A stretch of DNA of 64,000 nt from Erigeron canadensis (lineage: Eukaryota; Streptophyta; Magnoliopsida; Asterales; Asteraceae). The DNA lies in assembly GCF_010389155.1 (NCBI RefSeq), contig NC_057766.1, positions 38,821,516 to 38,885,515 of the forward strand, given 5' to 3'. The stretch's first letter is position 1, and each line of letters opens with the position of its first letter. The notes beneath the pieces are model-generated. The model was not told the origin of the DNA. It saw nothing but the letters and a program-made list of their open reading frames with translations, and ran no database searches. Below, piece by piece: positions 34,424-46,014 of the stretch. The position numbers and the translations under genes are program-made.

Positions 34424-37092
34424 ATGGCCGTAAGTTTCCCTTTTCAATTCTCCTAATTATTATTTCAAATTTTTGTTTCATTCTTGTTAAAAAATAGTTT
34501 ATCTTCATGGAAAACATATACATTCAATTCTATATATATATGTATCGTTTAGTTAGGGTTCGATCCATCAGTTTGAAAAATTAGGGCTAATATCTTTACC
34601 AGTGTGATATATATTTATTTATTTGCGATATAAATTCTGAGGACTAATCTGCTTAATAATTTGCAGACAGTACCGGTTAACCCGAAGCCTTTCTTGAACA
34701 ATCTGACCGGAAAGCCCGTCATTGTGAAACTTAAATGGGGAATGGAATATAAAGGTTTTCTTGTCTCTGTTGATTCTTACATGAACTTGCAGGTATTATA
34801 CTCTTAACTTTTTAACTTGTCGTTCAGTATCGCTTTTGATTCCGACTATATATGTTTAGTATAAACAGGTTGTTGATTAGAATTAAAGTCAGCCATTATG
34901 TTTTCAAAGGCTATATGATACTTTTTTGTAATCATACTTGAAGCATTAGTTATTTGTTTCAAGATGTAGCTTGTGTTTTTATTCACGTGTGTTATAAAAT
35001 TTGAAAAGGCCTGACATGTCATGATATACACTGCGATTTTAATATTAGTTCATGTTTTATCTTTCAGTTGGCAAACTCTGAAGAATACATTGACGGCGTG
35101 TTGTCTGGTAACCTCGGAGAGATTTTAATCAGGTATGCTTGAATTTCTTTAAAGCTTCTTAAAGTCCCAGGGCAGACATTTGCATTCTATACTCGAGTTT
35201 TTTTTTGTTCTAAAGGAAACGTAAATGAAATGAAGATTAAAGAAAGATGCTATATACTTTGTGTTCTTAAGTTTTATGTAAATGAAAAGAAAGGAACTTA
35301 TCTTTTAATTCAGAAACTAGAGCATTTCGAACTTCTTTGATCCCAAAAATTGTATTATATCGTTTTATGATATAAAGGAGCATAATATATTTGTTTGCTC
35401 TATTAACCTATGGCTAAACTCATTGAGTCTTAATATAGTGGAACTTTTAGGAAATGTTATGGGAACTTCAAAGTGCTTATACTCTCGTACGAGTTTTGAG
35501 TGCTAGAGGTGGCAACCAACATACCAGGTGGGTTGGGTAATCCGTCAAATCAGTTTGGTAGATAGTTATCTTATATGTTACAGGTCAAAATGGGGCAGCA
35601 TCGTATGAGTTTTATATAATTGTCTAGTTTTTCTTCTTCTTATTTTGCACATGTAGTCTTAATGATTACGAAAATTAAAACCATTGTGACAGTAATCCAT
35701 AATTTTAATGGCCGGGGTTTATATATGGTTGGACTTTTGACATGTTTAGATCTTTTTACCCTGTATATGTAGTTATTTAACCTGCTCATTATCTGCGCTT
35801 TGTTAGGCACTTTTGGTTGTTTGAGTTGGAAATAACCAAAAATAAGTTGGCTGAAATTTTGCATCTACTGAGAGCCTTTTGATTAACCTACATCCTTTTT
35901 AATTGGCAATGGTTAGGTGGACGTTGACATATTTTGATCCCTTAACTCTGTTCTTTCTATATGTTTAATCTTTTTTTTTTCCTTTTTTTTTGGTTGTGTT
36001 AGGCACTTTCGGATGTTTAAGTTAGAAATAACCAATAAAAAAGTTGGTTGAAAATTTAACCTACTGTATTGACATGTGTAGCCTTTTGATTAACCTGCAT
36101 CTTTTTAAATTGGCAATGGCTAAGCTGAGGCCAGTGTTATACGACTTTGATTATTGAACTTTGATTACCCTGCATTCAATCTTTTTCATATGTGTACAAT
36201 AATGCAACAGTTTTAATGCTTCTAGAGGAACATCATAAAGTTTATTATGTATATCATGTATTACAAACAAGATTAGGCAAGTTTAACAAACCAGCTGTAT
36301 CTTCAAAAATGTTTTGTTATTATAGATTGAATACTAGTTTCTGAGGGTGGTGGAAGTTGTTCGTTTTGTAATTTCACATTGTCATTTATGTTTTCATTTG
36401 ATGGAAATTGCAAGACATTAGACATGAAGTACGACTGTTTTGTACCTTTTGAAGTTTGTGTCTCACTATACATATGTGAAAAAGGAAAAGAAATCTTGTT
36501 GCTATATCTTATTTTGCTAATATCTTTTATTCTTCTATATACTTGTGGTCTAGACTCTAGAGGTGGTTTGAAAAGTGTCTATCGAGGTTGCACTGACACA
36601 CATTTGGTAAAAAAGTTATATGCTTTTTTGTGTAGGTAGAATTAGCATTTTAAAAGTGTTCTAATTTTTTAATTGTCTTAATAAAAGTTCAATTTTGAAT
36701 TAAAGACTTAGGAAGTTTTATGCACTGCATACATCTCAGGTTTTCAATCAATTTGGACCCGTTTGACTCGTCTCTTCTTAAACCACTACTTGAGTTTTCT
36801 CCACAAAATTCGAATTGACCTAAAAAAGGCCCTTTATACTCTTGATTGTTAGGAATGGTTTTCTGATAGATTGGCCTTAACCTTTATATTAATGACTTGT
36901 ACTCGTGCATCAAATATGGGTCTTTTGTTGATTTTGGAAAAGGATTAAATGATTCATTTTTGAGTATATGTATCCTTGGCTAAAAAGTAACTGTTTTGTG
37001 TGTTGGATACTTGGATATGCAGATGTAATAACGTTCTCTATCTACGAGGTGTACCAGAGGATGAAGAAATTGAGGATGCGGACCATGACTAG
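34424..37092 (+). CDS. SmF: Small nuclear ribonucleoprotein F (SmF)
   Basis: Exons 34424-34429, 34667-34792, 35068-35132 and 37023-37092 join to an 88-aa protein, the usual SmF length. The first coding exon holds only ATG GCC. The Sm fold is clear: Sm1 with [19 protein letters not shown] and VDSYMNLQ, then Sm2 with [15 protein letters not shown], and an acidic tail ([12 protein letters not shown]). SmF is one of seven Sm proteins that form the ring around the Sm site of U1, U2, U4 and U5 snRNAs in the spliceosome. Splice sites are GT-AG. The third intron is long (1.9 kb) and contains a duplicated segment. A possible poly-A signal AATAAAA is near 37415. The gene is apparently intact. Confidence 0.96.
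35798..36125. repeat. Diverged direct duplication of about 195-bp period in SmF intron 3
   Basis: GTTAGGCACTTTYGG followed by AAATAACCAA, CCTTTTGATTAACCT and TTGGCAATGG occurs at about 35804-35917 and again at about 35998-36125, with substitutions and a small insertion. Confidence 0.75.
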
Positions 37093-37686
37093 CAAGTCTA
37101 TGCTCTTGCTATATTAGGTCTATCGGTGTTATTTTCACGTCCTTTGTTTCTGTATGGAAGTACTGAAGTACCTGTAGATGTTATGATCCAAGTGACACTC
37201 AATCTAGAATGCTAAAGTCTTTTATTGGCTGCAAGTTCAGTTGGGTGGATGTCAATTCATTTAGACTTATATTTGATCCGAGTGTATCAGATAATGTTGT
37301 ACTGGAGTTTTCTTTCTTTTATGTAGCCAAAAAGTTTGATTTGTGTTCAGTAAGATTATACATTGAGGGTCACAATTGCCTGGAAGGCAAGCTGTTTTTT
37401 TCCAAAACAGATTAATAAAATAATTGAACTTATAAAATATCTTCAATCGGGGACTGGTTTTAAAAAAATAATAAATACAAAAATAACTGAAAATAGTCGG
37501 TTTTGGTATGTTTGGTGGCTTATAAGCTTTTTGGTAGAGTAGTTTGGCATGTAGAAAAGTAAGTTACTTAAATGCTCATTTTTTAATTACCTTATATTTT
37601 AGGGTAAGATGCATTAAATAATAGACAATGAGTGTTAGAAAACAAACTGATACCATTTTATTGAGTTCACTAGATGTATAACAAAT

Positions 37687-40600
37687 TAGGGATGAGCTAA
37701 AAATCCCAAATCCCGATCCCGTCCCGGTACCGTCCCGATCCCGGTACCGGAAAGTGGTACCGAATCCCGGTCGGGATCGGTACCGGTACCCACTTTTTTA
37801 AGTTTTCGGGATCGGGACTAGTCGGGATCGGTATCGGGAAAATCCCGCGAATCCCATTTAGTCCCACTTAGTACCGACTTCATTTAACCCAAATAAAATA
37901 CCCAACTATCTGGCCAATATATGTTTACAATTTACTCAATTAATCCAGCACCAAATTCCTACTTATTTTAGTTGAATATATATATTTAAAAAATGACTTT
38001 CTTTCACATCTTCCCATGGTAAATTATCAACAACAAAATCTAAAAAGTGAAAAACCCTTCCCAATTCCAACAGTAAGAACGATCCATCAAGCCCTGAATT
38101 CTTCATCTCAAATCAAAATATGAAAGAATCATCCAAAGTAAGTTTGTAATTAAATAATCTATTTATTATGTTTATTTTTGTTCTTGCAACAGTAATTTAA
38201 TCACGATGGCCATCTGAAATTCCATTATTTAAGTAGCTAGAGTTAGATGTAATTTTTATATACTTTTAATTCTAATCGTACTTATAATCGTTTAACATGA
38301 TATTGAAGATTAATTTTATTTAAATATTTTATACCATCTCATATTCTCATCTAATTAATTTACTAGTTAGATCATAAAGATTTTTTAATCATGACGGCAC
38401 CTTGTTATATGTTCTGTTCGACTAGTGATTACATTACATATTAGTGTATTTTGACCAAATTTACAAACATGTGTTTTCACTTTTTATTAAATGATCAGCA
38501 AACAAAACCGTATTAATTTGTGAATCTTTTTTGTTTAGGATGATGATACTTGTGTTGAGGAGACCCAGTTTGAAGAAGATGATATTGATGGCGATTTGGA
38601 AGATTTTAACGAAGAGGTAGAAACAATGGAGCCTAACAAAGAAGGCAAACTGAAAAGAAAACGAGAAACTCAACAAGAAGGAAAAGAGTGGTCTGAATGT
38701 TGGCAATACTTTGACAAAGTTTACAAATTGGAAGATGATGGAGTGGAAAAGAAGTACGGACAGTGCCACCATTGCAAAAAGTTTATCAAAGCCGACACAA
38801 AGAGAAATGGTACGTCTGGTCTTAAAAAACACTTGAAATGTTGTGAAGTAAATCCCAAAGTTAGAGCTAAAAAACAAAACCAATCCAACCTAGTGTTTAA
38901 CAAAGTAACCAGTGGAGAGGGCGGTAGTAGTGTTAATGTATGGATACACGATGATTTAGCAATTAAGGAAGCTTTACTAGAATTTTTTGTTTGTGCGGAA
39001 GTACCATTTAAACTTGTAGAACATTGGGCTTTTGTTAAGTTGGTTAACCGATTGAATGGGAAGGTAAAATTACCATCACGCCATAAACTCTCCAAGGACA
39101 TTGCTAAATATTACATAGAAGAAAGAAATAAACTATTTGTTTATTTAAGTGACCCGAAGACTACCATTCACTTGACTACCGATACATGGACATCTTCTTG
39201 TCAAAAAGTGAACTATATGGTAGTCACCGCTCATTTTATTGATGAAAATTGGGTGATGCATAAAAGAATTATTAACTTTAGACCAATTGAAAGTCACAAG
39301 GGAGATGACATAGGTTTTGAATTGTTGCATTGTATAAATGGTTGGGGAATTCAAAATGTCATGACGATCACGCTTGATAATGCGGTTAGTAATGATAAGG
39401 CGATAGAGTACTTGTTGAAAAAGTTGCCTAACTTGTATGATAAGGGGGCAAATTTGCACGTTAGGTGTATGGCACACATCTTAAATTTAATTGTGAAAGA
39501 TGGCTTTTGCAATCAAGTGTATCATGTAAATTGTGTGCAAAGGGCAGTCAAGTACATTAGGCATTCAACACAAAGAATAACAAAGTTTAAAGAATGCATG
39601 AAAAAAGAAAAACTTGAATCGCAAAAGTTCTTATGTGGTGATTGTCCAACAAGGTGGAATTCCACCTATGATATGTTGAAGATTGCCGTGTCCCTAGAGA
39701 AAGTCTTTTCGAAGTATGAAAGTGCGGATCCAAGTTATGAGCGTGATTTAGGAAGAATACCCGATCGTGATGACTTCAAAGCTTGTGAAAAAATGGTTAA
39801 ATTTCTAGAAAAGTTCAAAGATAAAACGGAAACAGTTTCAGCAACTTCAAAGCCTTTATCACATCTTTTTATTAGAGAAGTCCTAGATGTAGATAACCAT
39901 TTACGTGTGTGGGAAACCGACGTTGATTTTTGTACTATGCTTGGTGATATAAGAGAAAAATTTAAAAAGTATTGGGGAAGCTTTGATAAGCTTAATGACT
40001 ACTTTTACTTTGCCGTTATCTTGGACCCCACTATGAAATCGGGTTTTCTTAGTCATTGTTTTAGAGTGGTTCTTATGAACAAGACAACCAATGAAAATCC
40101 AATGTCTAAAAGTGTCATTGAGAAGATGGTGGGAGTTTTGATTCAGAATGTTGAAAGTAGGCTGGAAAGGTTGTTTAAAACATACCAAGCAAGGTTTGAA
40201 ACTGCTAATTCGGGATCTCAAGAAACACGTAACGAAGAAGATGCCATTATATCTCAAGGAAAGAATGACTTCTTTGCCGACTATCTACAAGCGGAAGGAA
40301 ATACCTTGGGTGAGGTGGAAACTGAATTTATAAGGTATCTGAATGAGCCAAAGGTGAATTTTAAACTCGGATTTGACATACTCAAGTGGTGGAGGCTAAA
40401 TGGAAATAGGTTCCCAATTGTTTCTCGCATGGCTAGAGGTAAGTTAGTTGACATTTTCATTCTTTAAAATTATAATCACCCTGTTTATATATCAACATTA
40501 TCATTATTATGGCTTGTTAGATATTTTGGCAATCCAAGTTTCATCAGTCGCATCTGAGTCGGCTTTTAGTACGGGTGGTCGTGTGTTAGACTCCTATAGA

Positions 40601-41456
40601 ACAAGGTTGTCAACAAACATAGTGGAAGCGTTGATATGCACACAAGATTGGGTTAGAAAGTCTAATAACACTATATTTATGGATCAAGTTGACGACATCC
40701 TAAATGATGATGACATCGCCATGGGTAAAAATCAAATCTGTTTGTTTTTGTTTGTATGCTATATTTGTGAGACCAATATTAAGTTTAATTTTTTTTGATA
40801 TATTTATAGAGATTGAAGAAGCGATCAACAACCAAAGCGATAAAGGAAAAGAACAGATACTTGTCGAAGAATGATGCTTCTATGGGGTTATTTTTGTTTT
40901 TTTGAGAAGGCTTGATGTAATTTTTGGAACAATACAATGATTGTATATACTAGCAGCTAGAAGCACATGACTAACTTTTTAGGATGCCAATTAACTGGAT
41001 GGGTTAAATGGCCTTTTGCTTCTGGTCACATTCTGCCTGGTCAGTTTTTTTGCAAGGCTTCTGCTGCCTAGTTACATTTTGATTTGCTTGATCAATTTTT
41101 TTGCAAGTACTTGGTCACATTCTGGTCACATTATGCCTTCTGTAGTTCTGTTCTTGTAGTAATGTAGTATACATTCATCCTATGGTTGCTTTTGGATTTA
41201 TTTTGGATATGTAATTGTATGTCATGGTGTTATAATTTATGTATATTCTATTATGTATTTAAATTGGTGGACTAACTATTGGAGACGGGACTTGTTGGGA
41301 CTTGGTACCGATATCCCGGTCCCGTCCCGTTTGGGATCGGTACCGGTACCAGTTCAAATGGGACCGGGATCGGTACCCACTTTTGATTTATTTCGGGATC
41401 GGTACCATCGGTACCGGGACCGGTACGGGACGGTACGAGTCCCACGCCCATCCCTA
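37687..41456 (+). mobile_element. Complete hAT transposon with intact transposase gene
   Basis: The terminal inverted repeats are TAGGGATGAGC and, on the opposite strand at the right end, TAGGGATGGGC. The exact 8-bp target duplication TAACAAAT lies on both sides (37679-37686 and 41457-41464). Subterminal regions (about 37708-37800 and 41305-41450) are packed with GGTACC and GGGATCGG words in both orientations, probable transposase-binding sites. Inside is one four-exon transposase gene without stops. All parts expected of an autonomous hAT element are present. Confidence 0.95.
38120..40874 (+). CDS. hAT-family transposase (BED zinc finger, 728 aa)
   Basis: Exons 38120-38137, 38539-40438, 40521-40724 and 40810-40874 join in frame. 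The first exon encodes MKESSK, then an acidic segment. A BED-type zinc finger lies at about residues 60-110 (C82, C85, H104, C107/C108). The RNase-H-like catalytic core follows with candidate acidic residues D221 (LTTDTWTS), D286 (TLDNAVSND) and E652 (VASESAFSTGGR); RCMAHILNLIV and CPTRWNSTYDML are family landmarks, and the C-terminal hATC dimerisation region spans about 590-690. It cuts and pastes its own element by hairpin-type excision, in the nucleus. The reading frame is free of stops, so it may be active or recently active. An alternative is an exapted SLEEPER-like gene, but the flanking TIRs and TSD argue against that. Confidence 0.92.
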
Positions 41457-41464
41457 TAACAAAT

Positions 41465-41780
41465 CATAACTAAACAACACAGACTCACCCAAATGTACAT
41501 TAAGGCAATCTATTGAGTACACTAGATGTATAACAAATCATAACTAACAATGGACACAAAGATGGTGAAAGTGTCCAATGGTAACAAGATTCGTTAAGCT
41601 TAATAAGCCAAGTCTAATTCATTTCCTTTTTTAGTTAAACTATAGTAAAATACTGAGTAGACCTTATAGAGGAGGCAGAGGAGCTTCTGGCCTACCCCTA
41701 ATAGTGTATGTCTTACCAAATTGTTCTACACTTTATACGTGTGTATAGATTTTCTATTATGTCCTTTTACTTTATACATA
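41465..41780. other. Short spacer carrying a host-sequence duplication
   Basis: The phrase CTAGATGTATAACAAATCAT occurs at about 41523-41542, and its first part also forms the left flank of the hAT element (37670-37686), so the transposon landed in one copy of a pre-existing tandem duplication of about 75 bp. Confidence 0.6.
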
Positions 41781-41796
41781 CATACTATAAGTGCTT

Positions 41797-42041
41797 ATGG
41801 ATGACGTACTTATGGATACCAAATAGAGAGAATAAAGTGGAGATTGATTGGAATACTTAGTGTAATGGACCTAGTTACTCTTTGTGTTTCTTATTCCTTG
41901 TATTTGTATTATTACTAGCTTCTTGCTAGTTATTGCTTACCTAGTTACTCTTTGTGTTTCTTATTCCTTGTATTTGTATTATTACTAGCTTCTTGCTAGT
42001 TATTGCTTTCAATATATCATACCTTTGCTGTTAAAAAAAAA
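41797..42041 (+). mobile_element. 5'-truncated LINE insertion with poly-A and target duplication
   Basis: The insert ends in TTTGCTGTTAAAAAAAAAA and is flanked by CATACTATAAGTGCT (41781-41795) and CATACTGTAAGTGCT (42043-42057), a 15-bp duplication with one mismatch. Its body resembles L1-type 3' ends (GTGGAGATTGATTGG, then a T-rich tail). It contains a perfect 70-bp tandem duplication. Confidence 0.75.
41869..42008. repeat. Perfect 70-bp tandem duplication
   Basis: The 70-bp unit starting ACCTAGTTACTCTTTGTG occurs at 41869-41938 and 41939-42008 without mismatch inside the LINE tail. Confidence 0.95.
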
Positions 42042-42082
42042 ACATACTGTAAGTGCTATTTTAAACATACACAAAAAAATAT

Positions 42083-43614
42083 GGGGTAAATTACAAAAAT
42101 CATACCTGAGGTTTGTTCAAAACTACACTGGTCATATCTACAATTTAAAAATTACGCGAGACATACCCATCGTTGCCAAAAACTTACACTGACCATACCT
42201 TTCGCTGACGGTCGTCTATTTCGCCGTTAAGTGAAATCACGTGCCATGCATGTGAGGTATGAAAACCGTAATTTCGTGCATACTTTAGGTATTATCCTTG
42301 TAATTCATCATAAAAATAATTATTAAGAACTTTAGAGTTTTATTTATACTTCAATTATTAAGTTTGGTAAATATAAAATTTATTATGAAAATAAAAATAG
42401 TTTTGTTTTAATGAAAAATGTATCAGGAAAAATAGTTGATACAAGAATGCATTTTTATCTATACTAAAAGACAATTGACCTAATAGCTTATTAACCAATT
42501 ATAGCTCTCGTTTTTATCAAATTGGAAATTGATGATGTCATTATTAATCTAATCATAAATTATAAATCCTAATAATCATTATCCAAATATACTAAAATAT
42601 TATACTTTACAATTTAATGTTTGTAGAAAAAATATCACTAATTTACACTTTTTTGTTTTCAATAATTTGCATTTTTTACCCTCAGTAAATACTTAATTTT
42701 TAATTATTTTAATCTACATTTTTTTGTTTTCAATCACAAATTTATACTTTTTACCATTAAATCTAATATAATAGATAATGAATAATAACTGATATAAGTT
42801 TTTTAAAACTAATTGTAATATTATCTAATCTTTATAACAATGTAAACTTGTGTATTTGACACGGGTCGAAAATCTATTTTATTATTATATATGTCATTAT
42901 TATTTTGTTATACGTGTAAAGTGAATATAACAAGGATGAAAATTATAAAAACCACTAAAATTTTCACTTTTGTATTATTATATTTTATTTTTTATGATTT
43001 ATTGTTTTTAATAGAACCTTATTGATACAAAACAAAAAGAAAAATATAAAAAAGCAATATAATTTTCTCGTATGGTTTGATGACATCCATCTCATATTAG
43101 AGGGGTAAATCAAAGTCGAAGACTCGTCACCGTTTTAAAATATATCTCAAATTAGCAATCCTGTAGCATTTTGGGTTTGAGTTTCAGGGTTAGCTGTTAG
43201 TCTAACCTTAAAATTCCTAAGCCTAAATCTATATCATTTGATGACATTTTTTTATAAATTTTTTATTTTAAAATAGGTTTTTTAATATATATATATGTGT
43301 GTGTGAGAAAGAGAGAATTTAATATACAATATCTACCAACTTTAATAAATGAAATATAAATATAAATATCTTAATAATTTTTTATTAGGGTAACTTACAC
43401 AGATGATACCTGAATTATACACAAAATTATGATTTTGATACCTCACATGCACGACACATGACTTGACTTAACGGCCAAATAGATGACCGTTAGTGATAGG
43501 TATGGTCAGTGTAAGTTTTTGGCAATGATGGGTACGTCTCGTGTAATTTTTACATTATAGGTATGATCAGCGTAGTTTTGAACAAACATCAGGTGTGATT
43601 TTTGTAATTTACTC
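42083..43614. mobile_element. Long-TIR element (MULE-like or fold-back), 1532 bp, with TSD
   Basis: The left arm (42083 to about 42330) is the reverse complement of the right arm (about 43370-43614), both starting from a GGTAAATTAC/GAGTAAATTAC-type end. AAAAATAT flanks both sides (42075-42082 and 43615-43622). There is no transposase. A Helitron (42458-42877) sits inside the unpaired middle. Long inverted repeats of this kind are typical of non-autonomous Mutator-like elements; an 8-bp repeat instead of 9 leaves the class open. Confidence 0.78.
42458..42877 (+). mobile_element. Helitron copy nested in the long-TIR element
   Basis: It starts TCTATACTAAAAGACAATTG after an A and ends near ACGGGTCGAAAATCTAT followed by T, probably a changed CTAG. 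Internal text (ATTAACCAAT, CAAATTGG, TGATGATGTCAT, CCTAATAATCATTATCCAAA) matches the element at 45491, so both belong to one family. Confidence 0.65.
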
Positions 43615-43983
43615 AAAAATATATATAAGCTGTCTGAATAACTAAAAGTATAATGGTAAAAGAAAAGTCAAATACTTGTTAACCAATTTCTTTGCACATA
43701 TCGTAAGTTGATTTTTTTTATACCAGACATGTATAATGGACAGAGATAGTAAGTATATTATTCATATACATATATTATAAAAAAAAACCCGTTGGCACCA
43801 TATAAGATGATTTTGCAGTACAAACTTGAATATTTAACATACATTAAGAAGGTTATATAGTTTAAATTTGATAATGTTTTTTAAGAACTCAAAGGATTAT
43901 ATGTCACCAACATATATATGTGTACATATACACTATATTTTATTGACCGAAGCGAATAAATAATACGTAACAATATCAACTTA

Positions 43984-44358
43984 TCAAGTATCAAGAAATC
44001 CGGTGATTTTGAAAATAAAATCTCTTAACTTTAAGGTCTTTCCTCTTTCCGTGCATATGGAATATGCTACATTTTCATCATGTTTTCGACGACCCCATAT
44101 TATGTGGGGTGGAGTTATTGTTTCTTCATCGTCTTCAAATATGTCAGATTTAACCAATGATTCATCTTCACTAACAAACAAGTTTGATTTATTTTCGGGG
44201 ATACTAATTGGAACGGATAATCTATTTTTCTTCTTTCTTTTTCTCTTTAACATGTTATGTTGACGCTTCTCAAACATATTATAATTATCTTGTTTATTCC
44301 ATACTTCATGAACTTCCAAAAATATCACATCCGATTCTTCAAATTCTTCTTCTCCCAT
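43984..44358 (-). CDS. S40-like senescence regulator (DUF584 family)
   Basis: A single-exon 124-aa frame. The N-terminus (MGEEEFEESDVIF) and the middle SVPISIPENK match the start and SVPVxIPE motif of S40 proteins. The C-terminal signature is TPPHIIWGRR followed by VAYSICTERGKTLKLRDF and KITGFLDT, equivalent to PPHVIVGRR, FSVCxGxGRTLKGRD and RMTGFLE in the family. A basic stretch (KRKRKKKNR) suits the nuclear location reported for S40 proteins, which are induced in leaf senescence, stress and pathogen response. Intronless structure is usual for the family. The spacing between the LKxRD and TGFL motifs is shorter than in the family pattern I recall (a segment like LSxVRNxVLRM appears reduced to FIFKI), so it may be a diverged member. 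A TATA motif lies about 95 bases upstream. Confidence 0.85.
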   Translation of the reverse strand: MGEEEFEESDVIFLEVHEVWNKQDNYNMFEKRQHNMLKRKRKKKNRLSVPISIPENKSNLFVSEDESLVKSDIFEDDEETITPPHIIWGRRKHDENVAYSICTERGKTLKLRDFIFKITGFLDT

Positions 44359-44452
44359 CGTTCGTACATGTATATACGAGGAGAAAGATCGAGTTTAATA
44401 AAAGGAATTAGCAAAAATGATGGGAAACTAAACAAATTAAGCAATGGATGAG

Positions 44453-44460
44453 TTTATATA
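44453..44460 (-). promoter_or_regulatory. Candidate TATA box of the S40-like gene
   Basis: TATATAAA on the minus strand about 95 bases upstream of the ATG, leaving room for a leader of about 60 bases. The surrounding DNA is AT-rich, so chance occurrence is possible. Confidence 0.45.
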
Positions 44461-45490
44461 CGAGTATATAGGAAGCAAGATGAATCGTGTAAGACACAAT
44501 ATTGTTATTGTGTGTAGGGGGTTTGTTCTTGTTGTAAGTCTTGTTTTTTGTCCTTAGTCGTTAGATTTAATTAAAGATAAAGCCTTCACACAATAGTTTC
44601 TTGTTGCAAAGAGTAGACATCTTTGTCAAAGAATTCGTGAAAATTAAATACTTTAAATGACTTTGACATTTTCCTATGCCACTAGCTACTATTGCAAATT
44701 AAGATATGGACATGGACATCTCATTTATTACTGTAGTATTTACTTACGTATCGAACACTCAACTTCTATGAAATTTCCAGGTTTGTTTACCGAAGAGAAG
44801 GAGTATTTGTGGTTTGTTAAACAAGCATAATATCCACAAGTTGTGGCAAAGTTTTATTTTAGGAGTGACAATTTATTATAAGGATAGATATAGTAATTTA
44901 AGGTTGCAGTATGTGAAAGAGCATTTTTGGAATCATAAATACAGTGAAAGGGGCTTTTTGGAGAAAAAAAATATATGCGTAATTATTTAAGACATAGCAT
45001 AAATAAGATCTAAAATGTTTTGAGTAAAGAGAAAAAAATGGGTATTAGTTCATTTAGTAAAGATTTTCTATCGAGAAATTTCTTTTTGAGAATCAACTTT
45101 GGGTTTTTCTTATTGATATCCCGAGATATTGATTAAGGTGCATTTAATGAATTTAATATATCTTAAAATATGAAAACATGCATTTAACTCTTCCTAATAG
45201 TTAAGAAACATGGAGATGTTAAAGAAATATTGAGTTCACTAAATACAACTTAACCAATGTTCTAGGTTAGTAAAACCCAAAATTTAATCCTAAAAAAAAT
45301 CTTTACTAAATGAACTACCGGTGTTTCTTTATTTTTTTTGTATATAATAGGAAAGTAGATTTGCCGTTAAAAAATAAAAAAGTAAATTTGCGTGTTATTA
45401 ATTTCGAAGGATATAATAACCACAAAAATTTTTACGGGATTTTTGATCAAACGAACATATGAAGTAATAATTTGATTATCTTAATCTTAA
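44461..45490. other. Upstream region of the S40-like gene with a fold-back MITE candidate
   Basis: At 45043-45320 inverted ends (GTTCATTTAGTAAAGATTTT on the left, its reverse complement on the right) enclose about 230 bp, suggesting a MITE; no clear TSD. The rest is AT-rich with no gene. Confidence 0.5.
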
Positions 45491-46014
45491 TATATACTAC
45501 AGTATAAGACAGTTGAACTAATGACTAATTAACCAATCACATCGTTCGATTTCATCAAATTGGCTTTTGATGATGTCATCATTTAGATAAACTACAAACT
45601 AAAAATCCTAATAATCATTATCCAAAGATATTATTACATTAATATTTATATTAATTTGTAGAAAAAGTCTCATTAATTTACACTTTTTTGTTTTCCATCA
45701 ATAATTTACACTTTTTAATACTAAATATTTAATTTATATTTATTTTTTGCCATCAATTTGAGAGAATTTTTTAAAATTTACAATCATTTAATTAAATAAA
45801 AAAATTTAACATATGAAAAAAAATATTTGTGATCCTGCGCCATCAATATGTCTAAGTTAATAATGACAGTAACGAACATATGATTATTGTACTACAACTT
45901 GCAAAATATAACACTTAAAACTGTGTTTCTTTAAAATTATAAGTTTTTATGACTTAAATGTATGAAGATCTAATATTGATAATATCGTACACTAGATACG
46001 GGTCTAAAATCTAG
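45491..46014 (+). mobile_element. Non-autonomous Helitron
   Basis: It begins TATATACTACAGTATAAGAC (TC appears changed to TA) after an A and ends GGGTCTAAAATCTAG followed by T. It shares internal text with the copy at 42458. No coding sequence. Confidence 0.65.

Noticed and set aside
36379..36639. 86-codon frame inside SmF intron 3
   Set aside because: It is within a well-defined intron and has no homology that I recognise.
38461..38883. 140-codon minus-strand frame rich in Phe/Leu
   Set aside because: It is antisense to the transposase N-terminal exon; the composition is the shadow of Glu/Lys-rich coding.
45043..45320. MITE with defined superfamily
   Set aside because: Inverted ends are visible, but no target duplication could be aligned, so it is kept only as a note in the flanking-region entry.
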